Origin: a beta proteobacterium AAP65
Lineage (GTDB): Bacteria; Pseudomonadota; Gammaproteobacteria; Burkholderiales; Burkholderiaceae_C
NCBI GenBank assembly: GCA_001295865.1
Contig: LJHW01000006.1
Span: 124,001 to 188,000, forward strand
Reading direction: 5' to 3'
Length of the DNA: 64,000 nt
A program made the position numbers and the translations under genes. A model generated the notes under the pieces. The model was not told the origin of the DNA. It was given only the letters and a program-made list of their open reading frames with translations, and ran no database searches. Below are positions 1 through 8,153 of this stretch, one piece after another (positions within the stretch are counted from its first letter, which is position 1; every line of letters starts with the position of its first letter).

Positions 1-1025
1 GCGTGAAGCTGGAGCTGGACGCCGGCCTGCCGCCGGGCAAGATCGTCGCCGAGCTCAAGAACGTGGGCATGCAGTACGGCGAGCGTGTGCTCATCGACGA
101 CTTCAGCGGCACCATCCTGCGCGGCGACAAGGTCGGCCTCATCGGCCCCAACGGCGTGGGCAAGACCACGCTGCTGAAACTCATCCTCGGCGAGCTGCAG
201 CCCACGCGCGGCCACGTGCGCCAGGGCACCAAGCTGCAGGTGGCATATTTCGACCAGATGCGCGCCGGGCTCGACCTCGACGCCACGCTGGTGGACACCA
301 TCAGCCCCGGCAGCGAGTGGATAGAGACCGGCACTTCACGCAAACACGTGATGAGCTACCTCACCGACTTCCTCTTCAGCCCCGAGCGCGCGAATTCGCC
401 GGTGCGCACGCTCAGCGGTGGCGAGCGCAACCGCGTGCTGCTGGCGCGGCTGTTCGCGCTGCCGGCCAACGTGCTGGTGCTCGACGAGCCCACCAACGAC
501 CTCGACATCGACACGCTGGAGCTGCTGGAAGAGCTGCTGCAGAGTTACGCCGGCACGGTGTTCCTCGTCAGCCACGACCGGCGTTTTCTCGACAACGTGG
601 TCACCAGCACCATCGCCTGGGAAGGCGACCCGGCCTTTGGCGGCCACACCGGCTTCTGGCGCGAGTACGAAGGCGGCTACGAAGACTGGAAGCAGCAGCG
701 CTCGCGCGGCCGTGTGGCCGGCCTGCAACCGGCCGCCGCGCCGCTGGCCGCGCCGGCCGCCAAGCCGGCGGCCCCGGCCGCGGCCACGCGCAGCGAGCCG
801 GCCAAGACCAAGCTCAGCTACAAGGAACAGCGCGAACTCGACGGCCTGCCGGCGCGCATCGAGGCGCTGGAAGCCGAGCAGGCCAGCATCGCGGCCACGC
901 TGGCCGGCACCGAGATCTACACCAAGGAGCCGCAGCGGGTGGCCGGCCTGCAGGCGCGGCACGAGGCCATCGAGGCCGAGCTGCTGCTGGCCCTGGAACG
1001 CTGGGAAGTGCTGGGCGCGCGCTGA
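1..1025 (+). CDS. uup: ABC-F family ATPase Uup, 3' part (5' end outside window)
   Basis: This is the C-terminal part of a soluble ABC-F protein with no membrane segments. Family members act on the ribosome or on branched DNA intermediates. The visible part starts before the second nucleotide-binding domain. It shows Walker A (GPNGVGKTT, about residue 48), the signature LSGGERNRV, Walker B (VLVLDEPTNDLD) and the H-loop LVSHDRRF. An Ala/Pro-rich linker follows, then a charged coiled-coil tail (KLSYKEQRELDGLPARIEAL) typical of the Uup DNA-binding C-terminal domain. The reading frame is open to the window edge, so the GTG at position 3 is an internal valine codon and not a start. The gene ends 8 bp before a convergent gene. 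Uup is preferred over EttA or YheS because of the coiled-coil tail. Confidence 0.9.
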   Translation, partial: VKLELDAGLPPGKIVAELKNVGMQYGERVLIDDFSGTILRGDKVGLIGPNGVGKTTLLKLILGELQPTRGHVRQGTKLQVAYFDQMRAGLDLDATLVDTISPGSEWIETGTSRKHVMSYLTDFLFSPERANSPVRTLSGGERNRVLLARLFALPANVLVLDEPTNDLDIDTLELLEELLQSYAGTVFLVSHDRRFLDNVVTSTIAWEGDPAFGGHTGFWREYEGGYEDWKQQRSRGRVAGLQPAAAPLAAPAAKPAAPAAATRSEPAKTKLSYKEQRELDGLPARIEALEAEQASIAATLAGTEIYTKEPQRVAGLQARHEAIEAELLLALERWEVLGAR

Positions 1026-1033
1026 GCACGCGG

Positions 1034-1771
1034 CTAGATGCCGCTCAGCGCCCCGGGGTGCGAGCGGGTGACGATCAGCGCCGACTGCAGGTACAGCGCG
1101 TTGAGCAGGCGCTCGGCGCGGTCGCGGTCGAAACCCGGCCAGCTGGCGATCTCGCGCAGCGGCGTGGTCTGGCCTTGCAGGCGCTGCACCGCGGTGGCGA
1201 GTGCGCCCACGGGCTCGGCCACATCCAGGCTGGCGCCGGGCGTGACTCGGTAGGTGGCCACCCCGCCGATTTCCGGCAGCAGTTCACCGCGCGCGCCGTG
1301 CAGCGCCAGGTGCCAGAGCATGGGGCCGAGGTCGTAGGCCGTGCCCAGCGGCACGAAGGCGCTGCCCATCTCCAGCGGCCCCACGCGCAGGACGCGCAGG
1401 GTCAACAGGCCCAGTGCCAACCAGGGCGCGGTGTCGAGTTCGCAACGCAGCTGGCGGCTGGCCGGCAGCACCTGCAGCTGCAGCACGCGCTCGTCGTCCT
1501 GCAGGTGCAGCAGCAGCGCGCTGTTGTGGCGCAGCGAGGCGGCCAGCACCTCCAGCAGGTCGAGCCCGTCACCCGGGCGGTGTGACAGGGCAAAACGCTG
1601 CAGGTCTTGCAGCAGCGAGGGGTTCAGCGAGGCCAGGTGCGTGGTGCCGGCGTCGACATCGCGGCGGCTGCTGCGCAGGGCGGCAGCGCGCACGCGGTCG
1701 CCCACGCGGCGTTGCGGCAGGCCGCTGTGGGGCTGGGTGCTCTGGAAGCTGGGAGCGGGCAGATCGTTCAC
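1034..1771 (-). CDS. hypothetical protein, unrecognised
   Basis: I do not recognise this product, a soluble-looking protein of about 245 residues. It has no signal peptide, no obvious membrane helix and no catalytic motif. The C-terminal 45 residues (TPLREIASWPGFDRDRAERLLNAL region) look like a small winged-helix-type segment, as seen at the end of some regulatory proteins, but that is a guess. No clear Shine-Dalgarno sequence marks the start. The frame is open from a GTG at 1801 and another GTG lies at 1771. I chose 1771 because the residues before it are low-complexity and poorly protein-like. It is convergent with uup and divergent from the DUF4331 gene. Confidence 0.55.
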   Translation of the reverse strand: MNDLPAPSFQSTQPHSGLPQRRVGDRVRAAALRSSRRDVDAGTTHLASLNPSLLQDLQRFALSHRPGDGLDLLEVLAASLRHNSALLLHLQDDERVLQLQVLPASRQLRCELDTAPWLALGLLTLRVLRVGPLEMGSAFVPLGTAYDLGPMLWHLALHGARGELLPEIGGVATYRVTPGASLDVAEPVGALATAVQRLQGQTTPLREIASWPGFDRDRAERLLNALYLQSALIVTRSHPGALSGI

Positions 1772-1851
1772 CCCCGGATTGGAAGCGCCACCGCCTTGCA
1801 CGCGGGCCGAAGGGGTGTTTCAGCTGTGTCCGGATGTTCGAAGAGCCGGGC

Positions 1852-1880
1852 TGCATCCGTTTTCGCCAACGCTGCGTAAA
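1852..1880 (+). promoter_or_regulatory. candidate ECF-type promoter upstream of the DUF4331 gene
   Basis: TGCATCC (1852-1858) and CGTAAA (1875-1880) are separated by 16 bp. This resembles the -35 GAAC/ATCC and -10 CGT-type elements of extracytoplasmic-function sigma factors. A transcript starting near 1887 would have a leader of about 54 nt. Support is only motif shape and position; no ECF sigma gene is in the window. Confidence 0.3.
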
Positions 1881-1940
1881 GGCCTGCAAGCCCGGCGCCG
1901 GGCCCGCCCTGAACCCGAAACACCCCACCCGGAGACCCCC

Positions 1941-3482
1941 ATGCTGCAACAGCCCTTGTTCCGCGCCGCGGCGCTCACCGCCCTGGCCGCCGCCCTGGCC
2001 AGCGCCTTCGGCGGCGCGCTCGCATCGAGCCACCGCGAAGCGCCCTTCATCACCACCAGCCCCAAGGTGGACGCGACCGACTTCTACATGTTCCGCAGCT
2101 ACGAGCCCGGCCGCAGCGAACACGTGACGCTGATCGCCAACTACGCGCCGCTGCAAGACGCCTACGGCGGCCCGAACTACTTCGCGATGGACGCCAACGC
2201 GCTGTACGAGATCCACATCGACAACAACGGCGACGCCAAGGAAGACCTGAGCTTCCAGTTCCGCTTCAGCAACAAGCTGGCCGGCGGCAGCGGTGTGGCG
2301 TTGAACATCGGCGGCAAGCAGGTGGCCATTCCGCTGGTGCAGGCCGGTGCCGTCACCGCGCCCGGATCGGCCTCGCTGAACCTGGCCGAGAGCTTCAACG
2401 TCACCGTCAAGCGCGGCGACCGCCGCAAGGGCACGGGCGCTGCCATCACCAACGCCAACGGCGGCGGCAGCACCTTCATCAAGCCCGTCGACAACATTGG
2501 CATCAAGACCCTGCCCGATTACGCCGGCTATGCCGCGCAGCACATCTACACCGTCAACATCCCGGGCTGCAGCCAGCCGGCCAAGCTCTTCGTGGGCCAG
2601 CGGCAAGACCCGTTTGCGGTGAACCTGGGCACCATCTTCGACCTGGTGAACGCGCCGGTGGCCGTGATCACCGATTCGGCGCTGATCAATGCCGCGCCCA
2701 ACACCATCGCCGACAAGAACGTCACCACGCTGGCGCTGGAAGTGCACCGCAGCTGCCTGACCAATGGCGACGACGTCATCGGCGGCTGGACCACCGCCAG
2801 CCTGCGCCAGGCGCGCCTGCTGGACGGTGCGCCGCCCTCGGGCCACCAGGCCAGCGAGAAGGTGGGTGGGGCCTGGGTGCAGGTGTCGCGCCTGGGCATG
2901 CCGCTCGTCAACGAGGTGGTCATCGGCCTGAAGGACAAGGACAAGTTCAACGCCAGCAAGCCCAGCGGCGACACGCAGTTCGCCGACTACGTGACGAACC
3001 CGACGCTGCCGGCGCTGCTGGAGATCGCGCTGGCCGCGCCCAACATCGCGCCGACGAACTTCCCGCGCAACGACCTCGTCACCACCTTCCTCACCGGCAT
3101 CGCCGGCGTGAACCAGCCGCGCAACGTGGTGGCCAGCGAGATGCTGCGCCTGAACACGGCCATCGCGCCGGTGCCGTTCGAGCAGCAGAACCGCCTGGGC
3201 ATCGTCGGCAACATCCTGGCTGGGGGCAGCGACAACGCAGGTTTCCCGAACGGCCGCCGGCCCAAGGACGACGTCGTCGACATCGCGCTGGTGGCGGTGA
3301 TGGGCGGCTTGTGCATGGCCAATGGCGATACCAACGCCCTGGGCTTTGGCGCCGCGTGCAAGCCCTCGGCCGTGCCGCTGGGTGCCACCGCCTTCAAGCT
3401 GCACGATGCGGTGGACCAGGCCGTCGTGCCGCTGCTGCCGGCCTTTCCGTACCTGAACACGCCGCTGCCGGGCACCCGCTGA
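1941..3482 (+). CDS. DUF4331 domain-containing exported protein
   Basis: This 513-residue secreted protein has a signal peptide of about 28 residues (Ala/Leu-rich core, cleavage near ALASS). The mature part opens with SHREAPFI and DATDFYMFRS, the hallmark start of DUF4331 proteins. The body is rich in Asn, Asp and Gly and has scattered cysteines, fitting a periplasmic or surface beta-rich fold. The biochemical role of DUF4331 is not established. The start is ATG after GGAGACCCCC. A small lipoprotein gene follows 20 bp downstream, so the two are probably co-transcribed and may work together at the envelope. An ECF-like promoter precedes it. Confidence 0.88.
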   Translation: MLQQPLFRAAALTALAAALASAFGGALASSHREAPFITTSPKVDATDFYMFRSYEPGRSEHVTLIANYAPLQDAYGGPNYFAMDANALYEIHIDNNGDAKEDLSFQFRFSNKLAGGSGVALNIGGKQVAIPLVQAGAVTAPGSASLNLAESFNVTVKRGDRRKGTGAAITNANGGGSTFIKPVDNIGIKTLPDYAGYAAQHIYTVNIPGCSQPAKLFVGQRQDPFAVNLGTIFDLVNAPVAVITDSALINAAPNTIADKNVTTLALEVHRSCLTNGDDVIGGWTTASLRQARLLDGAPPSGHQASEKVGGAWVQVSRLGMPLVNEVVIGLKDKDKFNASKPSGDTQFADYVTNPTLPALLEIALAAPNIAPTNFPRNDLVTTFLTGIAGVNQPRNVVASEMLRLNTAIAPVPFEQQNRLGIVGNILAGGSDNAGFPNGRRPKDDVVDIALVAVMGGLCMANGDTNALGFGAACKPSAVPLGATAFKLHDAVDQAVVPLLPAFPYLNTPLPGTR

Positions 3483-3502
3483 AGCGCAAGGAGATCCACA
3501 CC

Positions 3503-3790
3503 ATGAAGACCCCAGGTTCTTCTCCGGCCGGCGCGCAGCGCCGCGCCTGGCGCAACGCCCTGTCTTGCGGCGCTGCGGCCCTGCTGTTGACCGCCTGCGG
3601 CGGCGGCTATGACGAGATCACCTTGCCGGTGATCGACGACAACACGCTGCCGGCCAGCGCCACCGCCAGCGTGGCGGCCTTCAACAGCTATGTCGGTCAG
3701 CTGCCAGAAGACGACACGCGCGAACCGGTGGTGCTGGGCATGGCCCTGCCGCCCATCAGCGACGAAGACGAGCCGGCTTCGATACGTTGA
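3503..3790 (+). CDS. small acidic lipoprotein
   Basis: A 95-residue protein with an N-terminal RR-containing signal and a lipobox ending LLLTAC (Cys32), so the mature product is a lipoprotein of 64 residues. The mature part starts CGGGYDEITLP and is strongly acidic (clusters DDN, EDDT, DEDEP) with no further cysteines. A good Shine-Dalgarno (AAGGAG at 3488-3493) precedes the ATG. It directly follows the DUF4331 gene and is likely its partner. The family is not recognised. The stop codon is 3 bp from the stop of the convergent MocR gene. Confidence 0.75.
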   Translation: MKTPGSSPAGAQRRAWRNALSCGAAALLLTACGGGYDEITLPVIDDNTLPASATASVAAFNSYVGQLPEDDTREPVVLGMALPPISDEDEPASIR

Positions 3791-3793
3791 CGT

Positions 3794-5215
3794 TCAGCGC
3801 GCCGCGGCCCGCACCGCGGCGCGCAGCTGGCGCCAGAAACGCGCGTCCTGCGCGGTGGCGAAGTTCACGCGCATCAGCGTGCTTGGCCGCCGCGTGGTGT
3901 GGAAGAGGGCGCCGGGGGCGGTGAGCCAGCCGGCGTCGAGCAGCGTTTGCGCCAGCGCTTCGGTGTCGTGGCCCACGTCCACCCAGCCGAACAGGCCGGC
4001 CGGCGGGGCCGCGAAGTCGAAGCCGTTTTCACGCGCCAGCTTCACGGTGCGGGTGCGCGCGGCATCGAGCAGCGCGCCCACACGCTCGGCATGGCGGCGC
4101 AGGCTGCCTTGCGCCAGGCACAGGCCCACGGCCCGCTCCAGCGGGCCGGGCGTGCCCAGGCTGGCGAGCAGCTTGGTGTCGATCAGCCGCTCGGCCAGCG
4201 CCGGCGCCGATGCCACAAAACCCACGCGCCATTGCGGCACCAGGATCTTGCTGAAGCCCGAGATGTAGACCGTGCGATGCAAGCCGTCCAGTTGCGCCAG
4301 GCGCGTGGCGTGGGCGGGGGCCAGCCAGGCGTAGGTGTCGTCTTCCACCAGCGTGAGGCCGTGCGCCTCGGCCAGGCGCAGCAGCTGGTGCGCCGCCGCG
4401 GGCGTGAGGCTGGCGCCCGTGGGGTTGTGCAGCACCGACACCGTCACGTACAGCCGCGGCCGGTGTTCGCGGATCAGCGCCTCCATCACCGCCAGATCGG
4501 GCCCGCCGTCGGCACTGTGGCCGCGCGGCACGGGCAGCAGGCGCATGCCCAGCTGCGTGAGCCGCGCGTACTCCACGGCCCAGCCGGGTTCGTCGACCAG
4601 CACCGCATCGCCAGGCTGCAGCAGCGTGCGGCTGACCAGATCCAGCGCATGCGTGGCGCCGCTGGTGGTGACGATCTGGCCGGTGCCGGCCGTGATGCCC
4701 AGCGCCTGCAGGCGCTGCGACAGGGCTTCGCGCAGCGTCAGGTCGCCGGCCGGTTCGCCGTAGCGCAGCCAGGCCTCGGGCTTTGCGCACACGCGGCGCA
4801 GGGCGCGCTGCAACATCGGCGCATCCAGCCAGGCCTCGGGCAGCGTGCCCATGCCCGGTGCGGGCAGGCCACCCTGGGCCTGGAACATGCTGCGGATGAG
4901 TGCCGTGGCATCCACCGGCGCCGGCCGCGGGGCGACCACGGGGGCGCTGCCGCGTGGGGCCGGCGCGGTCATGGCCTCGCGCACGAAATAGCCGCGTTGC
5001 GGCCGTGCCTGCACCAGGCCGCGGGCCTGCAGCAGATCGTAGGCGGCCACCACCGTGCTGGGGCTCACGCGCTGCTGGCGCGCGCATTCGCGCACCGAGG
5101 CCAGGCGCGCGCCCGGCGGCAGCTGGCGCTGCGTGATGCGCTGCGCCAGCTGCGCGGCAAGCTGCTCGCTCAGCGTGGCGGCGGCGCCAGAGGGTGTGGG
5201 CTGTGCGGTCGTCAT
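3794..5215 (-). CDS. MocR-family transcriptional regulator (GntR HTH plus aminotransferase-like domain)
   Basis: A 473-residue MocR/PdxR-type regulator. Residues about 12-80 form the GntR winged helix (LAQRITQRQLPPGARLASVR, then VSPSTVVAAYDLLQARGLV). After a linker, residues about 110-470 have the class I aminotransferase fold, with the PLP-lysine region GFSKILVPQWRVGF. MocR proteins bind PLP, or a PLP-amino acid adduct, as effector and often act on a divergent gene. Here the divergent gene, 73 bp away, heads an exporter-racemase-aminotransferase operon, so that operon is the expected target. The intergenic space contains TGTAC-type repeats suited to such a regulator. The start is ATG at 5215. 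Confidence 0.9.
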   Translation of the reverse strand: MTTAQPTPSGAAATLSEQLAAQLAQRITQRQLPPGARLASVRECARQQRVSPSTVVAAYDLLQARGLVQARPQRGYFVREAMTAPAPRGSAPVVAPRPAPVDATALIRSMFQAQGGLPAPGMGTLPEAWLDAPMLQRALRRVCAKPEAWLRYGEPAGDLTLREALSQRLQALGITAGTGQIVTTSGATHALDLVSRTLLQPGDAVLVDEPGWAVEYARLTQLGMRLLPVPRGHSADGGPDLAVMEALIREHRPRLYVTVSVLHNPTGASLTPAAAHQLLRLAEAHGLTLVEDDTYAWLAPAHATRLAQLDGLHRTVYISGFSKILVPQWRVGFVASAPALAERLIDTKLLASLGTPGPLERAVGLCLAQGSLRRHAERVGALLDAARTRTVKLARENGFDFAAPPAGLFGWVDVGHDTEALAQTLLDAGWLTAPGALFHTTRRPSTLMRVNFATAQDARFWRQLRAAVRAAAR

Positions 5216-5217
5216 GG

Positions 5218-5264
5218 GCAGTACACAGGCGGTGGCTGTGCTGGCAACTGTACTGCTGCTGTAC
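5218..5264. promoter_or_regulatory. candidate MocR operator (inverted and direct CTGTAC repeats)
   Basis: The 73-bp divergent space holds GCAGTACA (5218-5225), its exact inverted copy TGTACTGC (5249-5256), and a second direct CTGTAC (5259-5264) whose start is 11 bp after that of the first (5248). Multiple direct and inverted half-sites of this kind are typical of MocR regulators, which bind as head-to-tail dimers. The sites overlap the likely promoter of the EamA gene. Confidence 0.55.
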
Positions 5265-5288
5265 CGGTGCGCGCCCTAGACTGTGGTC

Positions 5289-6236
5289 ATGCCGACGCCG
5301 CTTGTTTCTTCCCCCGCCGCTTCCCGCGCAGCCCAGAGCCGCGGCTTCTGGCTGGGCGCTTTAGGCGTCGTGATCTTCGCGATGACGTTGCCCATGACAC
5401 GCCTGGCCGTGGGCGACGCCAGCGCGCCGCAGCTGCCGCCGGCCTTCGTCACCGCCGGGCGGGCCGCACTGGCCGGGCTGCTGAGCGTGCTGTACCTGGC
5501 GGCGGTGCGTGCACCCCGGCCGCCGCGCGCGCTGTGGGCCACGCTGGCGCTCAGCGCAGCGGGCACGGTGCTGGGCTTTCCGCTCTTCCTGGCCCTGGCG
5601 CTGCGCCAGGTGGACGCCATGCACGCCGCGGTGGTGACGGGCGTGCTGCCGTTGGCCACCGCGGTGGTGGCGGCGCTGGTGCTGCGCCAGCGGCCGTCGG
5701 CGGCTTTTTGGGCCTGTGCCGTGGTGGGCTGCGGCCTGGTGCTGGCCTTCGCTGCCTGGCAAGGCGGCGGGCGCCTGGTGGCGGGTGATGGTCTGCTGCT
5801 GATGGCAGTGCTGTGTGGCGCTATCGCTTACGTGGCCGGTGCGCGTGCGGCGGCGGTGATGCCTGCCGAACACGTCATCGGCTGGGTGCTGGTGGCCAGC
5901 CTGCCGCTGACGCTGCCCGCCGCGCTGTGGCTGTGGCCGGTGCAGCCGGCCACCAGCGCGGCCTGGGGCGGTTTCCTTTACGTCAGCGTGTTCTCGATGT
6001 GGCTGGGTTTCTTCGCGTGGTACCGCGGCCTCGCCCTGGGCGGCGTGGTGCGTGTCAGCCAGGTGCAGCTGCTGCAGCCCTTCCTGGCGCTGCTGTTCGC
6101 CGTGCCGGTGCTGGGTGAACGCCTGCAGCCGGCCACGGTGCTGTTCGCGCTGGCGGTGATGGCGGTGGTGTTTGTGGGCCGGCGCCTGCCCGTGTCGGGG
6201 CCGGTGAGTGCGACTGCGAAGGCGGTGGCGGCATGA
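5289..6236 (+). CDS. EamA/DMT-superfamily transporter
   Basis: An inner-membrane protein of 315 residues with about ten hydrophobic helices in two EamA repeats (helix 1 GFWLGALGVVIFAMTLPMTR). DMT/EamA carriers commonly export amino acids or other small metabolites. An ATG at 5289 is preferred over the upstream in-frame GTG at 5283, which leaves almost no room for a ribosome site. It is the first gene of an operon: its stop overlaps the start of the racemase (ATGA). Divergence from a MocR regulator suggests induction by an amino acid or vitamin B6-linked signal. The substrate is unknown; an amino acid is the best guess from the neighbours. Confidence 0.85.
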   Translation: MPTPLVSSPAASRAAQSRGFWLGALGVVIFAMTLPMTRLAVGDASAPQLPPAFVTAGRAALAGLLSVLYLAAVRAPRPPRALWATLALSAAGTVLGFPLFLALALRQVDAMHAAVVTGVLPLATAVVAALVLRQRPSAAFWACAVVGCGLVLAFAAWQGGGRLVAGDGLLLMAVLCGAIAYVAGARAAAVMPAEHVIGWVLVASLPLTLPAALWLWPVQPATSAAWGGFLYVSVFSMWLGFFAWYRGLALGGVVRVSQVQLLQPFLALLFAVPVLGERLQPATVLFALAVMAVVFVGRRLPVSGPVSATAKAVAA

Positions 6237-6967
6237 AGGTGCTCGGTGTGATCGGTGGCATGAGCTGGGAGAGCACGGCGCTCTACTACCGCCTGCTCAA
6301 CGAAGGCGTGGCGCAGCGCCTGGGCGGCCTGCACAGCGCCGATCTGCGCCTGCACAGCGTGGATTTCGCGCCCATCGCCGCCTGCCAGGCCGCACAGGAT
6401 TGGGCCGAGGCCACGCGCCGCCTCACAGCCGCGGCCGTCGGCCTGCGGCAGGCCGGCGCGCAGGCCCTGGTGCTGGCCACCAACACCATGCACAAGCTGG
6501 CCGAAACGCTGGAAGCCGGCAGCGGCCTGCCGCTGCTGCACATCGCCGACGCCACCGGCGCCGCGCTGCAGCAGGCCGGCGTGCAGCGCGCGGCGTTGCT
6601 GGGCACGCGCTACACGATGGAAGACCCGGCCATCGTGCAGCAGCGCCTGGCGCAGCGTTTCGGCGTGCAGTGCCTGGTGCCCGACGAAGCCGGCCGCGCG
6701 CTGATGCACCGCGTGATCTACGACGAACTCTGCCGCGGCCAGGTGCACGCGGCCTCACGCACGCAGGTGGTGGCGCTGATCGAGCAGCTGCAACAGCAGG
6801 GCGCGCAGGCGGTCATCCTGGGCTGCACAGAAATCACGCTGCTGATCGACGCCGCCCGCAGCCCGCTGCCCGTGTTCGACACCACCGCGCTGCACGCCGA
6901 GGCGGCCGTGAACTGGATGCTGCAGGGCGCTATCGTCGCAACTTCCAACGGAGACAAGACCCCATGA
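6233..6967 (+). CDS. aspartate/glutamate racemase family protein (YgeA-like)
   Basis: This 244-residue cytosolic enzyme starts MKVLGVIGGMSWEST, typical of the PLP-independent Asp/Glu racemase family. The first catalytic position lies in ATNTMHK, where a threonine takes the place of the first cysteine. The second lies in LGCTEI, with a cysteine. The Thr/Cys pair is the arrangement described for YgeA-type broad or Asp/Glu racemases, not the Cys/Cys pair of MurI. It overlaps the exporter gene by 4 bp and the next aminotransferase gene by 4 bp, so translation is coupled. It probably interconverts L- and D-amino acids handled by the operon; peptidoglycan supply is unlikely. Confidence 0.85.
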   Translation: MKVLGVIGGMSWESTALYYRLLNEGVAQRLGGLHSADLRLHSVDFAPIAACQAAQDWAEATRRLTAAAVGLRQAGAQALVLATNTMHKLAETLEAGSGLPLLHIADATGAALQQAGVQRAALLGTRYTMEDPAIVQQRLAQRFGVQCLVPDEAGRALMHRVIYDELCRGQVHAASRTQVVALIEQLQQQGAQAVILGCTEITLLIDAARSPLPVFDTTALHAEAAVNWMLQGAIVATSNGDKTP

Positions 6968-8139
6968 GCTGGCACCTGGCCCGCCGCGCCGAGCGGCTGA
7001 ACCCGAGCACGATCCGCGAGATCCTGAAGATCACCGAGCGCCCGGGCATCGTCTCGCTGGCCGGCGGGCTGCCTTCGGCCGACACCTTCCCGGTGGAGGC
7101 CATGCGCGTGGCCACCGAGCGTGTGCTGCGCGAGCAGCCGCGCGAGGCGCTGCAGTACGCCGCCAGCGAAGGCCTGGGCCCGCTGCGCGAGTGGGTGGCG
7201 GCCGAACTCGGCGGCCAGGGCCTGCAGTGCGATGCAGGCCAGGTGCTCATCACCACCGGTTCGCAGCAGGGCCTGGACCTGGTGGGCAAGGTGCTCATCG
7301 ACCCCGGCAGCACCGTGGCCGTGGAGTCGCCCACCTACCTGGGCGCGCTGCAGGCTTTTGCGCCTTACGAGCCCGAGTTCCATGCGCTGGCAGGTGATGA
7401 CGAAGGCCCGCGCCCCGAAGCCGTGCTGGCCGCCCGCGGTGCACGTTTTGTCTACCTGCTGCCCAACTTCCAGAACCCGAGCGGCCGCTGCGTCAGCGCC
7501 GAGCGCCGCCACGCGCTGGTGGACGCCGCCGCGGCGGCCAGCCTGCCCATCGTCGAAGACAACCCCTACGGCGACCTGTGGTTCGACACGCCGCCACCCG
7601 CACCGTTGAGCGCACGTGCCGGGGTGGGCGAGGGGGGCGGCGCCATCTACCTGGGCTCCTTCTCGAAGGTGCTGGCCCCGGGCCTGCGTCTGGGCTACGT
7701 GGTGGCGCCGAAAGCGATCTACCCCAAGCTGCTGCAAGCCAAGCAGGCCGCCGACCTGCACACGCCGGGCTTCAACCAGCGTGTGGTCTACGAGGTCATC
7801 AAAGACGGCTTCCTGCGCGAGCACGTGCCCACCATCCGCGCGCGCTACAAGCGCCAGCGCGACGCCATGAGCGCCGCGCTCGACCGCCACATGCCCGCCG
7901 GCACCACATGGCAGGTGCCCGTGGGCGGCATGTTCTTCTGGCTGCAGCTGCCGGCGCACATCGACGCCACGGCGCTGCTGCCGCGCGCGGTGGAAGCCGG
8001 CATGGCCTTCGTGCCCGGCAGCACCTTCTTCCCGCACGGCGGGCATGCGAACACGCTGCGCCTGAGCTTCGTGACGGCCAGCCCCGAGCAGATCGAGACG
8101 GCCGTGGCCGCGCTGGGCCGCGTGCTGGCGGCGGCCTGA
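6964..8139 (+). CDS. PLP-dependent class I/II aminotransferase (2-aminoadipate aminotransferase-like)
   Basis: A 391-residue fold-type I aminotransferase, close in pattern to LysN / 2-aminoadipate and multi-substrate aminotransferases. It has IVSLAGGLPSADTFP near the N-terminus, TTGSQQGLDLV, NFQNPSGR, VEDNPYGDLWF, the PLP lysine in GSFSKVLAPGLRLGY, and RLSFV with the substrate-carboxylate arginine. It has no DNA-binding domain, unlike the MocR protein upstream. The ATG overlaps the racemase stop. In this context it would transaminate the amino acid supplied or removed by the racemase and exporter. Confidence 0.88.
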   Translation: MSWHLARRAERLNPSTIREILKITERPGIVSLAGGLPSADTFPVEAMRVATERVLREQPREALQYAASEGLGPLREWVAAELGGQGLQCDAGQVLITTGSQQGLDLVGKVLIDPGSTVAVESPTYLGALQAFAPYEPEFHALAGDDEGPRPEAVLAARGARFVYLLPNFQNPSGRCVSAERRHALVDAAAAASLPIVEDNPYGDLWFDTPPPAPLSARAGVGEGGGAIYLGSFSKVLAPGLRLGYVVAPKAIYPKLLQAKQAADLHTPGFNQRVVYEVIKDGFLREHVPTIRARYKRQRDAMSAALDRHMPAGTTWQVPVGGMFFWLQLPAHIDATALLPRAVEAGMAFVPGSTFFPHGGHANTLRLSFVTASPEQIETAVAALGRVLAAA

Positions 8140-8153
8140 GGGGCAAGCGCCCG

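Noticed and set aside
1569-3404. A 611-codon minus-strand frame opposite the DUF4331 gene
   Set aside because: Low-complexity His/Arg/Gln/Val text without a domain; the plus strand has a signal peptide and a clear DUF4331 start.
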